The notes beneath the pieces were generated by a model. It did no database searches, was not told where the DNA came from, and saw only the letters and a list, made by a program, of their open reading frames with translations. Positions 8,246-15,598 of a stretch of DNA of 64,000 nt are shown one piece after another (the stretch's first letter is position 1; each line of letters begins with the position of its first letter). Location of the stretch: assembly GCF_019049325.1 (NCBI RefSeq), contig NZ_JAGMUO010000051.1:65257-129256 (forward strand), given 5' to 3'. This DNA is from Streptomyces sp. AC512_CC834 (GTDB taxonomy: Bacteria > Actinomycetota > Actinomycetes > Streptomycetales > Streptomycetaceae). The position numbers were made by a program, and so were the translations under genes.

Positions 8246-9424
8246 ATGCGCACGGGGAAGCATGGCTTGACGACCGCTGCCGTGACCGTGGTCTGCGCGG
8301 TCACCGTGCTGGCGGCACCCGGCACGGCGTTCGCGGATCCCGGACCCACACCGTCATCGAGCGCGCCCGGCACCCCCAGCGCCTCCGCCACCCCGGCCGC
8401 CACCACACCCGGCAAGGACCTGGAAGCCGTACGCAAGAAGCTCGACAAGCTCTACCGCGCGGCGGCCTCTGCCACGGACGAGTACAACGCCGCCGAGGAG
8501 AAGGCCGAGAAGCAGAACGCCGAGATCGTCGAACTGGCCAAGAAGATCGTCAAGGGCCAAGAGAAGCTGGACGGGCTCAAGGACCGTGCCGGAGCCGCGG
8601 CCCGCGCCCAGTACCGCACCGGCGGCCTGCCCGACGGGGCCAAGCTGATCCTGAGCGACGACCCCGAGGACTTCCTCGACGGCACCGGCCGGGTGATCCA
8701 GGGGCAGCGCGCCACCAAGGGTCTGCTCGGCGAGCTGACCCGCGCCCAGGAGGACCTCAAGACCTACGCGGCGGACGCCTCCGCCCACTTCAAGGAGCTG
8801 GAGGCGAACCGCAAGGCCAAGGCCACCGCCCAGAAGAAGATCGAGAAGCAGATCGCGGCGGCCGAGAAGCTGGAGTCCGAGCTGGCCAAGGAGGAGAAGG
8901 AGCGCCTCGCCAAGCTGGAGCGGGAGGCCCAGGCCAAGGCCCAGACCGCATGGCTCGACTCCGGCATCCTCAAGGACCTCGACGCCAGGGCGACCGAGCG
9001 GGGACGCAAGGCGGTCGAGTACGCCACCGCCCAGATCGGCAAGCCGTACCAGTGGGGCGCCGAGGGCCCGAAGTCCTACGACTGCTCCGGCCTGACCTCC
9101 CAGGCATGGGTGGCGGCCGGGCAGACGATCCCGCGCACCTCGCAGGAGCAGTGGAAGCAGCTCAAGCGCGTCGACGTCGAGGACATGCGCCCCGGCGACC
9201 TGATCATCTACTTCGACGACGCCAGCCACGTCGGCATGTACGTGGGCGACGGCTCCGTCGTGCACGCCCCGCGTCCCGGGCGCTCGATCACCATCACGGG
9301 GGCGGGCACGATGCCCATCCTCGGCGTGGTCCGGCCGGACACGACGCAGGCCCCGGACGCAGACCCCGGCCAGGACCAGGACCAGGACCCGGCATCGGCA
9401 TCGACATCGGCACCGGAGGAGTGA
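8246..9424 (+). CDS. Secreted NlpC/P60 peptidoglycan endopeptidase
   Basis: A 392-aa cell-wall hydrolase expected to cut peptide stems in peptidoglycan outside the cell. A signal peptide covers residues 1-30 (cleavage near AFA-DPG). A long Lys/Glu/Ala-rich coiled coil follows at about 57-235, then the C-terminal NlpC/P60 domain. The catalytic triad is visible as Cys280 in YDCSGL, His328 in ASHVGMY and His340 in VVHAPRPG. The tail is Asp/Gln-rich. The architecture matches RipA-like Streptomyces hydrolases. I see no c-di-AMP riboswitch in the 174 bp upstream. Confidence 0.93.
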   Translation: MRTGKHGLTTAAVTVVCAVTVLAAPGTAFADPGPTPSSSAPGTPSASATPAATTPGKDLEAVRKKLDKLYRAAASATDEYNAAEEKAEKQNAEIVELAKKIVKGQEKLDGLKDRAGAAARAQYRTGGLPDGAKLILSDDPEDFLDGTGRVIQGQRATKGLLGELTRAQEDLKTYAADASAHFKELEANRKAKATAQKKIEKQIAAAEKLESELAKEEKERLAKLEREAQAKAQTAWLDSGILKDLDARATERGRKAVEYATAQIGKPYQWGAEGPKSYDCSGLTSQAWVAAGQTIPRTSQEQWKQLKRVDVEDMRPGDLIIYFDDASHVGMYVGDGSVVHAPRPGRSITITGAGTMPILGVVRPDTTQAPDADPGQDQDQDPASASTSAPEE

Positions 9425-9694
9425 CGCGGGCCACGCGCCACGCGCCACGCACGTGAAACGGGCCACGTGACCCAGTCCACGCCCGGCGCCCCGCCCCGCG
9501 TGACGTTCGTCATTCCCGGCCCCCGGCCGACGTGTCCAACTGCGGGGGATAACGCGGCATATGACAGTGGCCGTTGGCCGCCCGACGTGTTCTGGACCAT
9601 TCCGCAGCGGCCGGGTCACCCGCTATGGTCCCCGTCGGTGGGTCGAGGTCCCTCGCCCCGCTATGCCCTCGGGGGGAGGGAAGGAACCAAGACA

Positions 9695-11146
9695 ATGCCC
9701 GTACCCGTACCGCGGCAGAGGGCGATCCCGGCCGCGGAGTGTGGTCAGGCGCCCGCCGCGTCCCCGGACAGCGGCCCTTCCAAGGAACAGGCCCCGCCCG
9801 GGACGAACCCGGCCGAGAACCCCACCAGTCAGCGAGAGAACCCCACGGAGAAGCGCGAGAAGCCCACGGACACCAGCACGGACCGGACCCCGGACCGCAC
9901 CCCGGACAAGAGCACGGCCCCACACACGGCCGTCCCGCGCACAGACCGCCGCGAGAGCAGCACCCCCACAAACCTGACAGTACTGCTGATCGAGGACGAT
10001 CCGGCCGGCTCGCCCATCGTGCCCGACCTGATCGACCAGGCCGGCAAGCCGATCCGCGTCCGCACCGCACGCAACCTCACCGAGGCCGAGCGGCTGCTGA
10101 CCGACGACGTCCACTGCATCCTGCTGGACCTCGCCCTGTCGGCCCCCGCCGGCAACAGTGACGCCGAGGGCGCGGACGAGCTGGCGGTACTCAGGGACGT
10201 ACTGGAGCTGGCACCCCGGCACGCCGTGCTCGCGCTCACCTCCTCCAGCGACGCCGAGCGCGGCGCCGAGGCCGTGGCGGTCGGCGCGCAGGACTACCTG
10301 TTCCGCGACGAGCTGGACGGCCGGCTGCTGAGCCGGGCGATCCGCTACGCCGTCGAGCGCAAGCGGTCCGACTCGGCGGAGCGGCGCCTGGCCGAGGGCC
10401 GGATGCGGGCGCAGGAGAACCGCCGTCTGGAACGCGGCCTGCTGCCGACCCCGCTGCTGGCCGGCTCTCCGCTGCGCTTCGCCGCCCGCTACCGGCCGGG
10501 CCGCTCGCGTGCCCTGCTCGGCGGCGACTTCTACGACGTCGTCCGCACCCCGGACGGCACCGTGCACGCCATGATCGGCGACGTCTGCGGGCACGGTCCG
10601 GACGAGGCGGCCCTCGGTGTGGAGCTGCGGATCGCCTGGCGGGCGCTGACCCTGGCGGGGCTGTGCGGCGACGAGCTGCTCGGCACGCTCCAGCAGGTGC
10701 TGGAGCACGAGCGCTCGGACGACGAGATCTTCGCGACCCTGTGCGCCGTGGACATAGCTCCGGACGGCCGCAGCGCCGGCCTGTGCCTGGCCGGGCACCC
10801 GTCCCCGCTGATCGCCGGCCCGGGCACGCCGGCCCGCCTGCTGCCCTACGACAACAACGGCCCGGCGCTGGGGCTGCTGCCCGGCGCCCGCTGGCCGCGG
10901 ATGCAGGTGGAGCTGGGCACCGAGTGGAGCCTGATGCTCTACACCGACGGCCTGATCGAGGGCCACGTCGGCGAGGGCCGCGAGCGGCTCGGCCAGGACG
11001 GCATGGTGGAGATGGTCCGCCGCCAGCTCGCCGGGGGCCTCCAGGGCGAGGAGCTGCTGCGGGCGACGGTCAACGAGGTCCGCGAGCTCAACGGCGGCGA
11101 ACTGGCGGACGACCTGGCGGTGGTCCTGCTGGACCGGACGGCCTGA
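9695..11146 (+). CDS. Receiver-domain PP2C (RsbU-type) serine phosphatase
   Basis: A 483-aa fusion. A disordered Pro/Thr-rich N terminus (about 1-85) precedes a receiver-like domain (about 88-215, with LLIEDDP and ILLDLALSAP). A short coiled linker leads to a PP2C/SpoIIE phosphatase domain from about 240. The metal-binding motifs LLGGDFYDVV, GDVCGHGPDEAA, YTDGLIEG and DDLAVVLL are present. Such proteins reverse anti-anti-sigma phosphorylation in partner-switching cascades. The ATG at 9695 follows a GGGGGGAGGGAAGGAA ribosome site and is preferred to a GTG at 9467. No anti-sigma or anti-anti-sigma gene is adjacent. Confidence 0.9.
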   Translation: MPVPVPRQRAIPAAECGQAPAASPDSGPSKEQAPPGTNPAENPTSQRENPTEKREKPTDTSTDRTPDRTPDKSTAPHTAVPRTDRRESSTPTNLTVLLIEDDPAGSPIVPDLIDQAGKPIRVRTARNLTEAERLLTDDVHCILLDLALSAPAGNSDAEGADELAVLRDVLELAPRHAVLALTSSSDAERGAEAVAVGAQDYLFRDELDGRLLSRAIRYAVERKRSDSAERRLAEGRMRAQENRRLERGLLPTPLLAGSPLRFAARYRPGRSRALLGGDFYDVVRTPDGTVHAMIGDVCGHGPDEAALGVELRIAWRALTLAGLCGDELLGTLQQVLEHERSDDEIFATLCAVDIAPDGRSAGLCLAGHPSPLIAGPGTPARLLPYDNNGPALGLLPGARWPRMQVELGTEWSLMLYTDGLIEGHVGEGRERLGQDGMVEMVRRQLAGGLQGEELLRATVNEVRELNGGELADDLAVVLLDRTA

Positions 11147-11170
11147 GCCGCCCGGGTCCGTCTCACATCC

Positions 11171-11524
11171 TCAGCGTCCGCCGTTGTACGGGCCGTACGG
11201 GCCGTCGCTGCTGGAGCCGCGGCGGCTGCTGCGGCCGCCGCCCGGCAGGCCGCGCAGTGCGGGCCGTACGTCGACCATGTACACGATCGTCGCGATGAGA
11301 CCGATGATCGGCAGGAACGACAGGATGTTGAAGATCAGGTTCACCACGAAGGCGATCCCGAGGATGATCAGCCAGAACGGCTTGGTCTTCTTGTCGGCCG
11401 CGCGGTAGGCGTCCTCGCGGCGCGTGGCGGCGTCGATCAAAGCGAAGCCGCTGAAAAGGATCAGGGCGATGCTCAGCAGCCACATGAAGCCTGCGAACCC
11501 CTGCATCAGCACAACGTCCACCAC
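11171..11524 (-). CDS. DUF2516 family small membrane protein
   Basis: A 117-aa membrane protein of unknown function. Two hydrophobic segments are visible (about 8-30 and 48-86), and the tail is Gly/Ser/Arg/Tyr-rich. Two consecutive GTG codons at 11524 and 11521, or the internal ATG giving MQGFAGFMW, could be the start. In Streptomyces it sits beside the XRE/HBHA genes, as here. Confidence 0.85.
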   Translation of the reverse strand: MVDVVLMQGFAGFMWLLSIALILFSGFALIDAATRREDAYRAADKKTKPFWLIILGIAFVVNLIFNILSFLPIIGLIATIVYMVDVRPALRGLPGGGRSSRRGSSSDGPYGPYNGGR

Positions 11525-11630
11525 CAGAATCGGCTCGTCATCATTACGCGGTCACCGTACCCGTACAACGGGCCGGACACCCCAAGGGTGCCCGGCCCGT
11601 TCCGTTCCCTCACTCGTCGTGCCCCGGCCC

Positions 11631-12287
11631 CTACTTGGCGGGCGGCGTCGTCTTCTTGGCGGTGGTGCTCTTCTTGGCCGGGGCCTTGCGCGGGGCGGGG
11701 GTCTTCTTCGCCGCGGCGGGCTTGCCCTCCGTGACCTCGACCGGCCCGGGCTTGGCAGGCGCGGGCCTGACCGGCGCGGGCTTGGCGGCCTCGGACTTGG
11801 CCTGCGCGGGCTTCGCCGGCTCGACGGCCACGGCGAAGTCCTCCACGTCCTCGGCGAGATCCTCGATGCCGTCGGCGGCCTGGCCGCGCCAGGTGCGCAC
11901 CGCGTGCTCGCCGCGCTCGGCGACCTTCTCGTAGGTCTCCCGGGCCTTGACGGCGTACTCGGCGGCGACGCCGACCGAGCGCAGCGCGAGGTCCTGGGCA
12001 CTCTCGCCGAGCTTCTTGAAGTCGGCGTCGAGGGAGCCGAAGAGCTCGTTGGCCTTGGTCTGGAGGCTCCCCTGGGTCTCCTTGACGCGGGCCGTCGCCT
12101 TCTCCTGGACGGCCTTCGGGTCGGTGTTGCGCACGGCGTCGATACGCGCCGGGGCCTCGGCCCGCAACTGCTCCACCAGCACCGGCACCTTCTTGGCCTG
12201 CTGGAAGGCAAGGTCGGCGGTGCCGGCGGCGAAGTAGAGCGGGGTGGGGTCGCTGAAGGTCTTGCGCAGGTCGTCGGTGATGGCCAT
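11631..12287 (-). CDS. Heparin-binding hemagglutinin (HBHA)-like coiled-coil protein
   Basis: A 218-aa protein built like mycobacterial HBHA. A short N-terminal segment (DDLRKTFSDPTPLYFAAGTADLA) is followed by an amphipathic helical region to about 145, then a Lys/Ala/Pro-rich basic tail (PAKPG, AAKK, APRKAPAKK). HBHA is an adhesin in mycobacteria; in Streptomyces a cell-surface or nucleoid role is equally possible. The ATG at 12287 has a GGAGGA site. A TATAAA box on the minus strand near 12325-12335 suggests its own promoter, separate from the upstream XRE gene. Confidence 0.78.
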   Translation of the reverse strand: MAITDDLRKTFSDPTPLYFAAGTADLAFQQAKKVPVLVEQLRAEAPARIDAVRNTDPKAVQEKATARVKETQGSLQTKANELFGSLDADFKKLGESAQDLALRSVGVAAEYAVKARETYEKVAERGEHAVRTWRGQAADGIEDLAEDVEDFAVAVEPAKPAQAKSEAAKPAPVRPAPAKPGPVEVTEGKPAAAKKTPAPRKAPAKKSTTAKKTTPPAK

Positions 12288-12383
12288 GGTGATGGTCCTC
12301 CGGAATTACGTTCGTTCGTCTGAGGGTTTTATAGTGGTCTCGCGTCCGCCCGGCCGACTGCCGTCTGCCGCCCGCCGCTCAGG

Positions 12384-12866
12384 TCATCCGGCCGTCTGTC
12401 GCGGGCCGGCGTCACTGCCGCCGGTCGTACGGGGGCCGGTGCCCGGTATGGAGGCCCCGCCGTCCGCAGCCGCGCGGCTGTCCGCGCCCGTGTCCGCTCC
12501 CGCCTCCCCGTCGGCCCCGAACCCGTTCTCCTTGCGGAAGGATTCGTAGACCTGGAGCAGCACCTGCTTCTGCCCCTCGTTCAGCGAGGGGTCGGCGAGG
12601 ATGACCGCACGCGTCTCCACGTCGTCCCGGTCCCGCTCGGCGTCGAGAATCCCGGCGCGGACATACAGCGTCTCGGCGGAGATGCGCAGCGCCTTGGCGA
12701 CCTGCTGGAGCACCTCCGCGCTCGGCTTGCGCAGCCCGCGCTCGATCTGGCTCAGGTACGGGTTGGACACGCCCGCGGCATCGGCGAGCTGGCGCAGCGA
12801 AAGCTGCGCGTTGCGCCGCTGCTCGCGCAGGTACTCACCCAGATTGCCGACGTTGAGCGTTGCCAT
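12384..12866 (-). CDS. XRE family transcriptional regulator
   Basis: A 160-aa protein. A Cro/CI-type helix-turn-helix (about 8-63, LGEYLREQRRNAQLSLRQLA ... VSNPYLSQIERGLRKPS) is followed by a short helical region and a Gly/Ala/Asp-rich disordered tail. The ATG at 12866 (MATLNVGNLGEYL) is chosen over an upstream frame that would translate the operator. The palindrome just upstream suggests autoregulation. The HBHA-like gene follows on the same strand and is the likeliest other target. Confidence 0.9.
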   Translation of the reverse strand: MATLNVGNLGEYLREQRRNAQLSLRQLADAAGVSNPYLSQIERGLRKPSAEVLQQVAKALRISAETLYVRAGILDAERDRDDVETRAVILADPSLNEGQKQVLLQVYESFRKENGFGADGEAGADTGADSRAAADGGASIPGTGPRTTGGSDAGPRQTAG

Positions 12867-12892
12867 GCCTCCACCATGCAACACCTCGCTAA

Positions 12893-12919
12893 CTATTGCA
12901 AGCACCTTGCTTGCAATAG
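12893..12919. promoter_or_regulatory. Perfect palindromic operator upstream of XRE gene
   Basis: CTATTGCAAGC (12893-12903) and GCTTGCAATAG (12909-12919) form a perfect 11-5-11 inverted repeat, 26 bp upstream of the XRE start. Symmetry and position fit a dimeric repressor binding its own promoter. I found no second copy upstream of the HBHA-like gene. Confidence 0.75.
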
Positions 12920-13083
12920 TGCGCCCACCGGCGACCGCCGCATCCAGTGCCGGGTCAATCCCGTCCCAGTGAAGATACGGAGTCCGAGTCCCATCAGACG
13001 TGCGGGCCGAGGCGCCGAGTCCCAGCGATTCTGATCAGGCGGATGAGCGGATGCCGTCGAGGTCGGTACGCGATGATCAGTCC

Positions 13084-13737
13084 ATGACCGAGATCGTCTT
13101 GATGTCAGATCCGAAGATCGCAGCCATACCGGTGAAGGACTGCGACGAACCGCTCCTTGATGTCCGACGTCACGATCCCTTCCCCGTCGACACTCGCGAG
13201 CAGGACGATTCCGGGGCCTTCGCACACCTGCGCCAGGGGGTCCTCAGCCGCCTTGTCGATGCCCGGAAACTTCTGCCAGACGGCATCCGCTTGCTGTTCA
13301 TCGAGGGGTACCGACCGCCTGCGCTGCAACGTTTCTACTTCGAGCGATACGCCGAAAGTCTCCGGAGCGACAACCCCGGCTGGTCCTCGGAACAGGTCCG
13401 TGCTGCCGCAAGCCGGTTCGTGTCTCCCCCGCAAATCGCCCCGCACAGCGCCGGCGCTGCCGTCGACCTGACTCTCGTCGCCGCCGATGGCAAGGAACTC
13501 GACATGGGAACGCCGGTGGATGCCAGCCCGGAGGTGAGTGAGGGTGCCTGCTACACCGCCGCCCGCAACATCGGTTCGGAGGCACGTGGCAACCGGCAGA
13601 TCCTCACTGAGGCCCTGACTGGGGTGGGCCTGGTCAACTATCCGACCGAGTGGTGGCACTGGTCCTACGGCGATCGTTACTGGGCACTTGCTACCGGCAC
13701 GGGCCACGCCGTCTACGGGCCACGGGAGCTTGGCTGA
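13084..13737 (+). CDS. VanX-type D-alanyl-D-alanine dipeptidase (M15)
   Basis: A 217-aa zinc peptidase of the M15D group, expected to cleave D-Ala-D-Ala. The zinc ligands are visible: His121 and Asp128 in PHSAGAAVDLT, and His192 in the TEWWHWSYG motif, where Glu189 is the catalytic base. Arg77 in GYRPPA is the conserved transition-state residue. The ATG at 13084 is preferred over an upstream frame from 13000, which starts in non-conserved sequence. There are no vanHA or vanRS partners nearby, so a role in wall recycling is more likely than glycopeptide resistance. Confidence 0.9.
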   Translation: MTEIVLMSDPKIAAIPVKDCDEPLLDVRRHDPFPVDTREQDDSGAFAHLRQGVLSRLVDARKLLPDGIRLLFIEGYRPPALQRFYFERYAESLRSDNPGWSSEQVRAAASRFVSPPQIAPHSAGAAVDLTLVAADGKELDMGTPVDASPEVSEGACYTAARNIGSEARGNRQILTEALTGVGLVNYPTEWWHWSYGDRYWALATGTGHAVYGPRELG

Positions 13738-13869
13738 GACTGCGGAGGCTGTCACTCACGTGAGTGGTCTCGTCCCGATCCAACTGCGTAGACCTGCTGC
13801 ATCCGCACAGCGCGGCTTTCACGGGACTACGTGGGCTGGTGGAGACGGCGGCGCCGGAGGCGACCCCTC

Positions 13870-14796
13870 TCAGTGGTTCACCTTCCCTGAGACCGGACCA
13901 ACCGGGAACCTCACCCCGGTGAGGTCCTCGGAGGCGGCCCACAGCCGCTGCTGGACGGCTGCCTCGTACGACTGTGGGCTGGACGTGACCAGCCGGGGGT
14001 GGCCCTTGATCTCGTTGCGTCCGCCGGGGCCGTAGTACTGGCCGCCGAGCACGGCCGGGTCGGTGGCGGCGCGCAGGGTCGGCAGCGCGCCCATCGCCGG
14101 TGTCTGGGTGATCAGCGGCGCGAGCCAGGTGAGCGGAAGCCGGAGGGCCGCGGGGGTGTTGCGGGCGAGTTCGGTGCTGGACATGCCGGGGTGCGCGGCC
14201 ACCGCGACGGTGGTGCCGTGCTGGGCGAGCCGGCGCTGGAGTTCGTACGTGAACATCAGGTTGGCCAGCTTGGACTGACCATAGGCGGCGGCCCGGCCGT
14301 ACGACCGTTCCCACTGCAGGTCGTCGAAGTGGATCGCGGCCCGGATGCGGTGGCCGGTGCTGCTGACCGTCACCACGCGCGAGCCGGGCACCGGCAGCAT
14401 CAGGTCCAGCAGCAGCCCGGTGAGCGCGAAGTGGCCGAGGTGGTTGGTGCCGAACTGCGTCTCGAAGCCGTCGCGGGTGGTCTGCTTCGGGGTGTACATC
14501 ACACCGGCGTTGTTGATCAGCAGGTCGAGCCGGCCGAGCCGGGACCGCAGCGCCGCCGCCGCGGTCCGGACGGAGTCGAGCGAGGTCAGGTCCAGCGCCT
14601 GCACGGTCACGTCGCCGGTCATGCGGGCCGCGGCCTGCTCGCCCTTCTCGACGTTGCGCACGGCGAGGACCACGGACGCCCCGCGCTCGGCGAGCGCCTT
14701 GGCGGTCTCGTACCCCAGTCCGGTGTTGGCCCCGGTCACCACGGCCACCCGCCCGCGCTGGTCCGGAATGTTCGCCGTCGTCCACTTCTCGCCCAT
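13870..14796 (-). CDS. SDR family oxidoreductase
   Basis: A 308-aa NAD(P)-dependent short-chain dehydrogenase. The Rossmann glycine motif is TGANTGLG near residue 21, NNAG follows the central strand, and the catalytic Tyr-x3-Lys is YGQSK, with the Ser in VSSTGHR. It is closest to retinol-dehydrogenase/WWOX-like SDRs. The substrate is unknown. It diverges from a TetR regulator across 109 bp that hold three operator repeats, so it is almost certainly that regulator's target. Confidence 0.92.
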   Translation of the reverse strand: MGEKWTTANIPDQRGRVAVVTGANTGLGYETAKALAERGASVVLAVRNVEKGEQAAARMTGDVTVQALDLTSLDSVRTAAAALRSRLGRLDLLINNAGVMYTPKQTTRDGFETQFGTNHLGHFALTGLLLDLMLPVPGSRVVTVSSTGHRIRAAIHFDDLQWERSYGRAAAYGQSKLANLMFTYELQRRLAQHGTTVAVAAHPGMSSTELARNTPAALRLPLTWLAPLITQTPAMGALPTLRAATDPAVLGGQYYGPGGRNEIKGHPRLVTSSPQSYEAAVQQRLWAASEDLTGVRFPVGPVSGKVNH

Positions 14797-14815
14797 GTCA
14801 GGCTCCCGATCAAGT

Positions 14816-14887
14816 AACGTACCGAAGGTATCTTGTGTCGGCGACGTTAAAGTACTTTCGGTACGTTGTCAACGTACCGCAGGTACC
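14816..14887. promoter_or_regulatory. Three operator repeats between SDR and TetR genes
   Basis: The consensus AACGTACCGMARGTAYY occurs three times: 14816-14832 (plus), 14851-14867 (minus) and 14871-14887 (plus). Each contains the half-symmetric core GTACC-3-GGTAC, best preserved in the third copy (GTACC-GCA-GGTAC). They lie between the two divergent starts. The TetR protein probably binds all three and represses both genes. Confidence 0.85.
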
Positions 14888-14905
14888 TAAGCTAGGCTGG
14901 CGATC

Positions 14906-15571
14906 GTGACTTTCCAGCGGGCGCGGACCGAAGAGCAGCGGGAGATCCGCCGGCGGGCGATCCTCGACGCGGCGTCGGCGATGCTCGACGAGATGCCTGT
15001 GGCCTCGGTCACCCTGAACGAGCTCAGCCGCCGGGTGGGCCTGGCGAAGCCGAACGTGCTGCGCTACTTCGAGTCCCGCGAGGCGGTGCTGCTGGAACTG
15101 CTGGACCGCTTCCTGCTGGAGTGGCTGTCGGAACTGGCAGGCGAGTTGACCGCCGACGTCGACGAGAATCTGCCCATGGCCGAGCGAGCGGCAGCGGTGG
15201 CCAGGATTCTCAGCAGCTCGCTCTCCGGCCGAGTGGTGCTGTGCGACCTCTTCGGCGCGCAGGGCAGCGTCCTGGAGCACAACGTCTCCGTCGAGGTCGT
15301 AGCACGCTACAAACGTGCCTCCCTGGACCGCCTGACGACCATGACCGACCTGATCCAGAAGTACCTGCCGGAGCTGGGCGAGAACGCAACGCTGTTCAGT
15401 TTGCAGACCATGGTCATGGCGGGCGCGCTGTCGGCGTACAGCACGCCCCCGCCCAGCCTGCGGGCGGCGTACCAGGCCGAGCCCGACCTGGCCCGCTTCC
15501 ACCTGGAGCTGAAGGACTACTTGGAGCTGGCCCTGACCGCGACCCTCCTGGGCGTACTGCCCCGCCGCTGA
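14906..15571 (+). CDS. TetR family transcriptional repressor
   Basis: A 221-aa regulator with an N-terminal TetR helix-turn-helix (about 8-55; IRRRAILDAASAMLDEMPVA, then LAKPNVLRYFESREAVL) and a C-terminal all-helical ligand domain. The start is the GTG at 14906. TAGGCT at 14893-14898 lies 7 nt upstream, so a leaderless transcript is plausible. The ligand is unknown; see the operator entry for its target. Confidence 0.92.
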   Translation: MTFQRARTEEQREIRRRAILDAASAMLDEMPVASVTLNELSRRVGLAKPNVLRYFESREAVLLELLDRFLLEWLSELAGELTADVDENLPMAERAAAVARILSSSLSGRVVLCDLFGAQGSVLEHNVSVEVVARYKRASLDRLTTMTDLIQKYLPELGENATLFSLQTMVMAGALSAYSTPPPSLRAAYQAEPDLARFHLELKDYLELALTATLLGVLPRR

Positions 15572-15598
15572 CCTGCATCGCGCACCGCGGCAGCCGCG

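Noticed and set aside
12893..12919. Nur box
   Set aside because: It contains TTGCAA twice, but the half-site spacing and the overall perfect 27-bp palindrome do not match the TTGCAA-N5-TTGCAA pattern; an XRE operator explains it better.
13084..13737. Vancomycin resistance locus
   Set aside because: A VanX-like dipeptidase is present, but there is no vanH, vanA or vanRS nearby.
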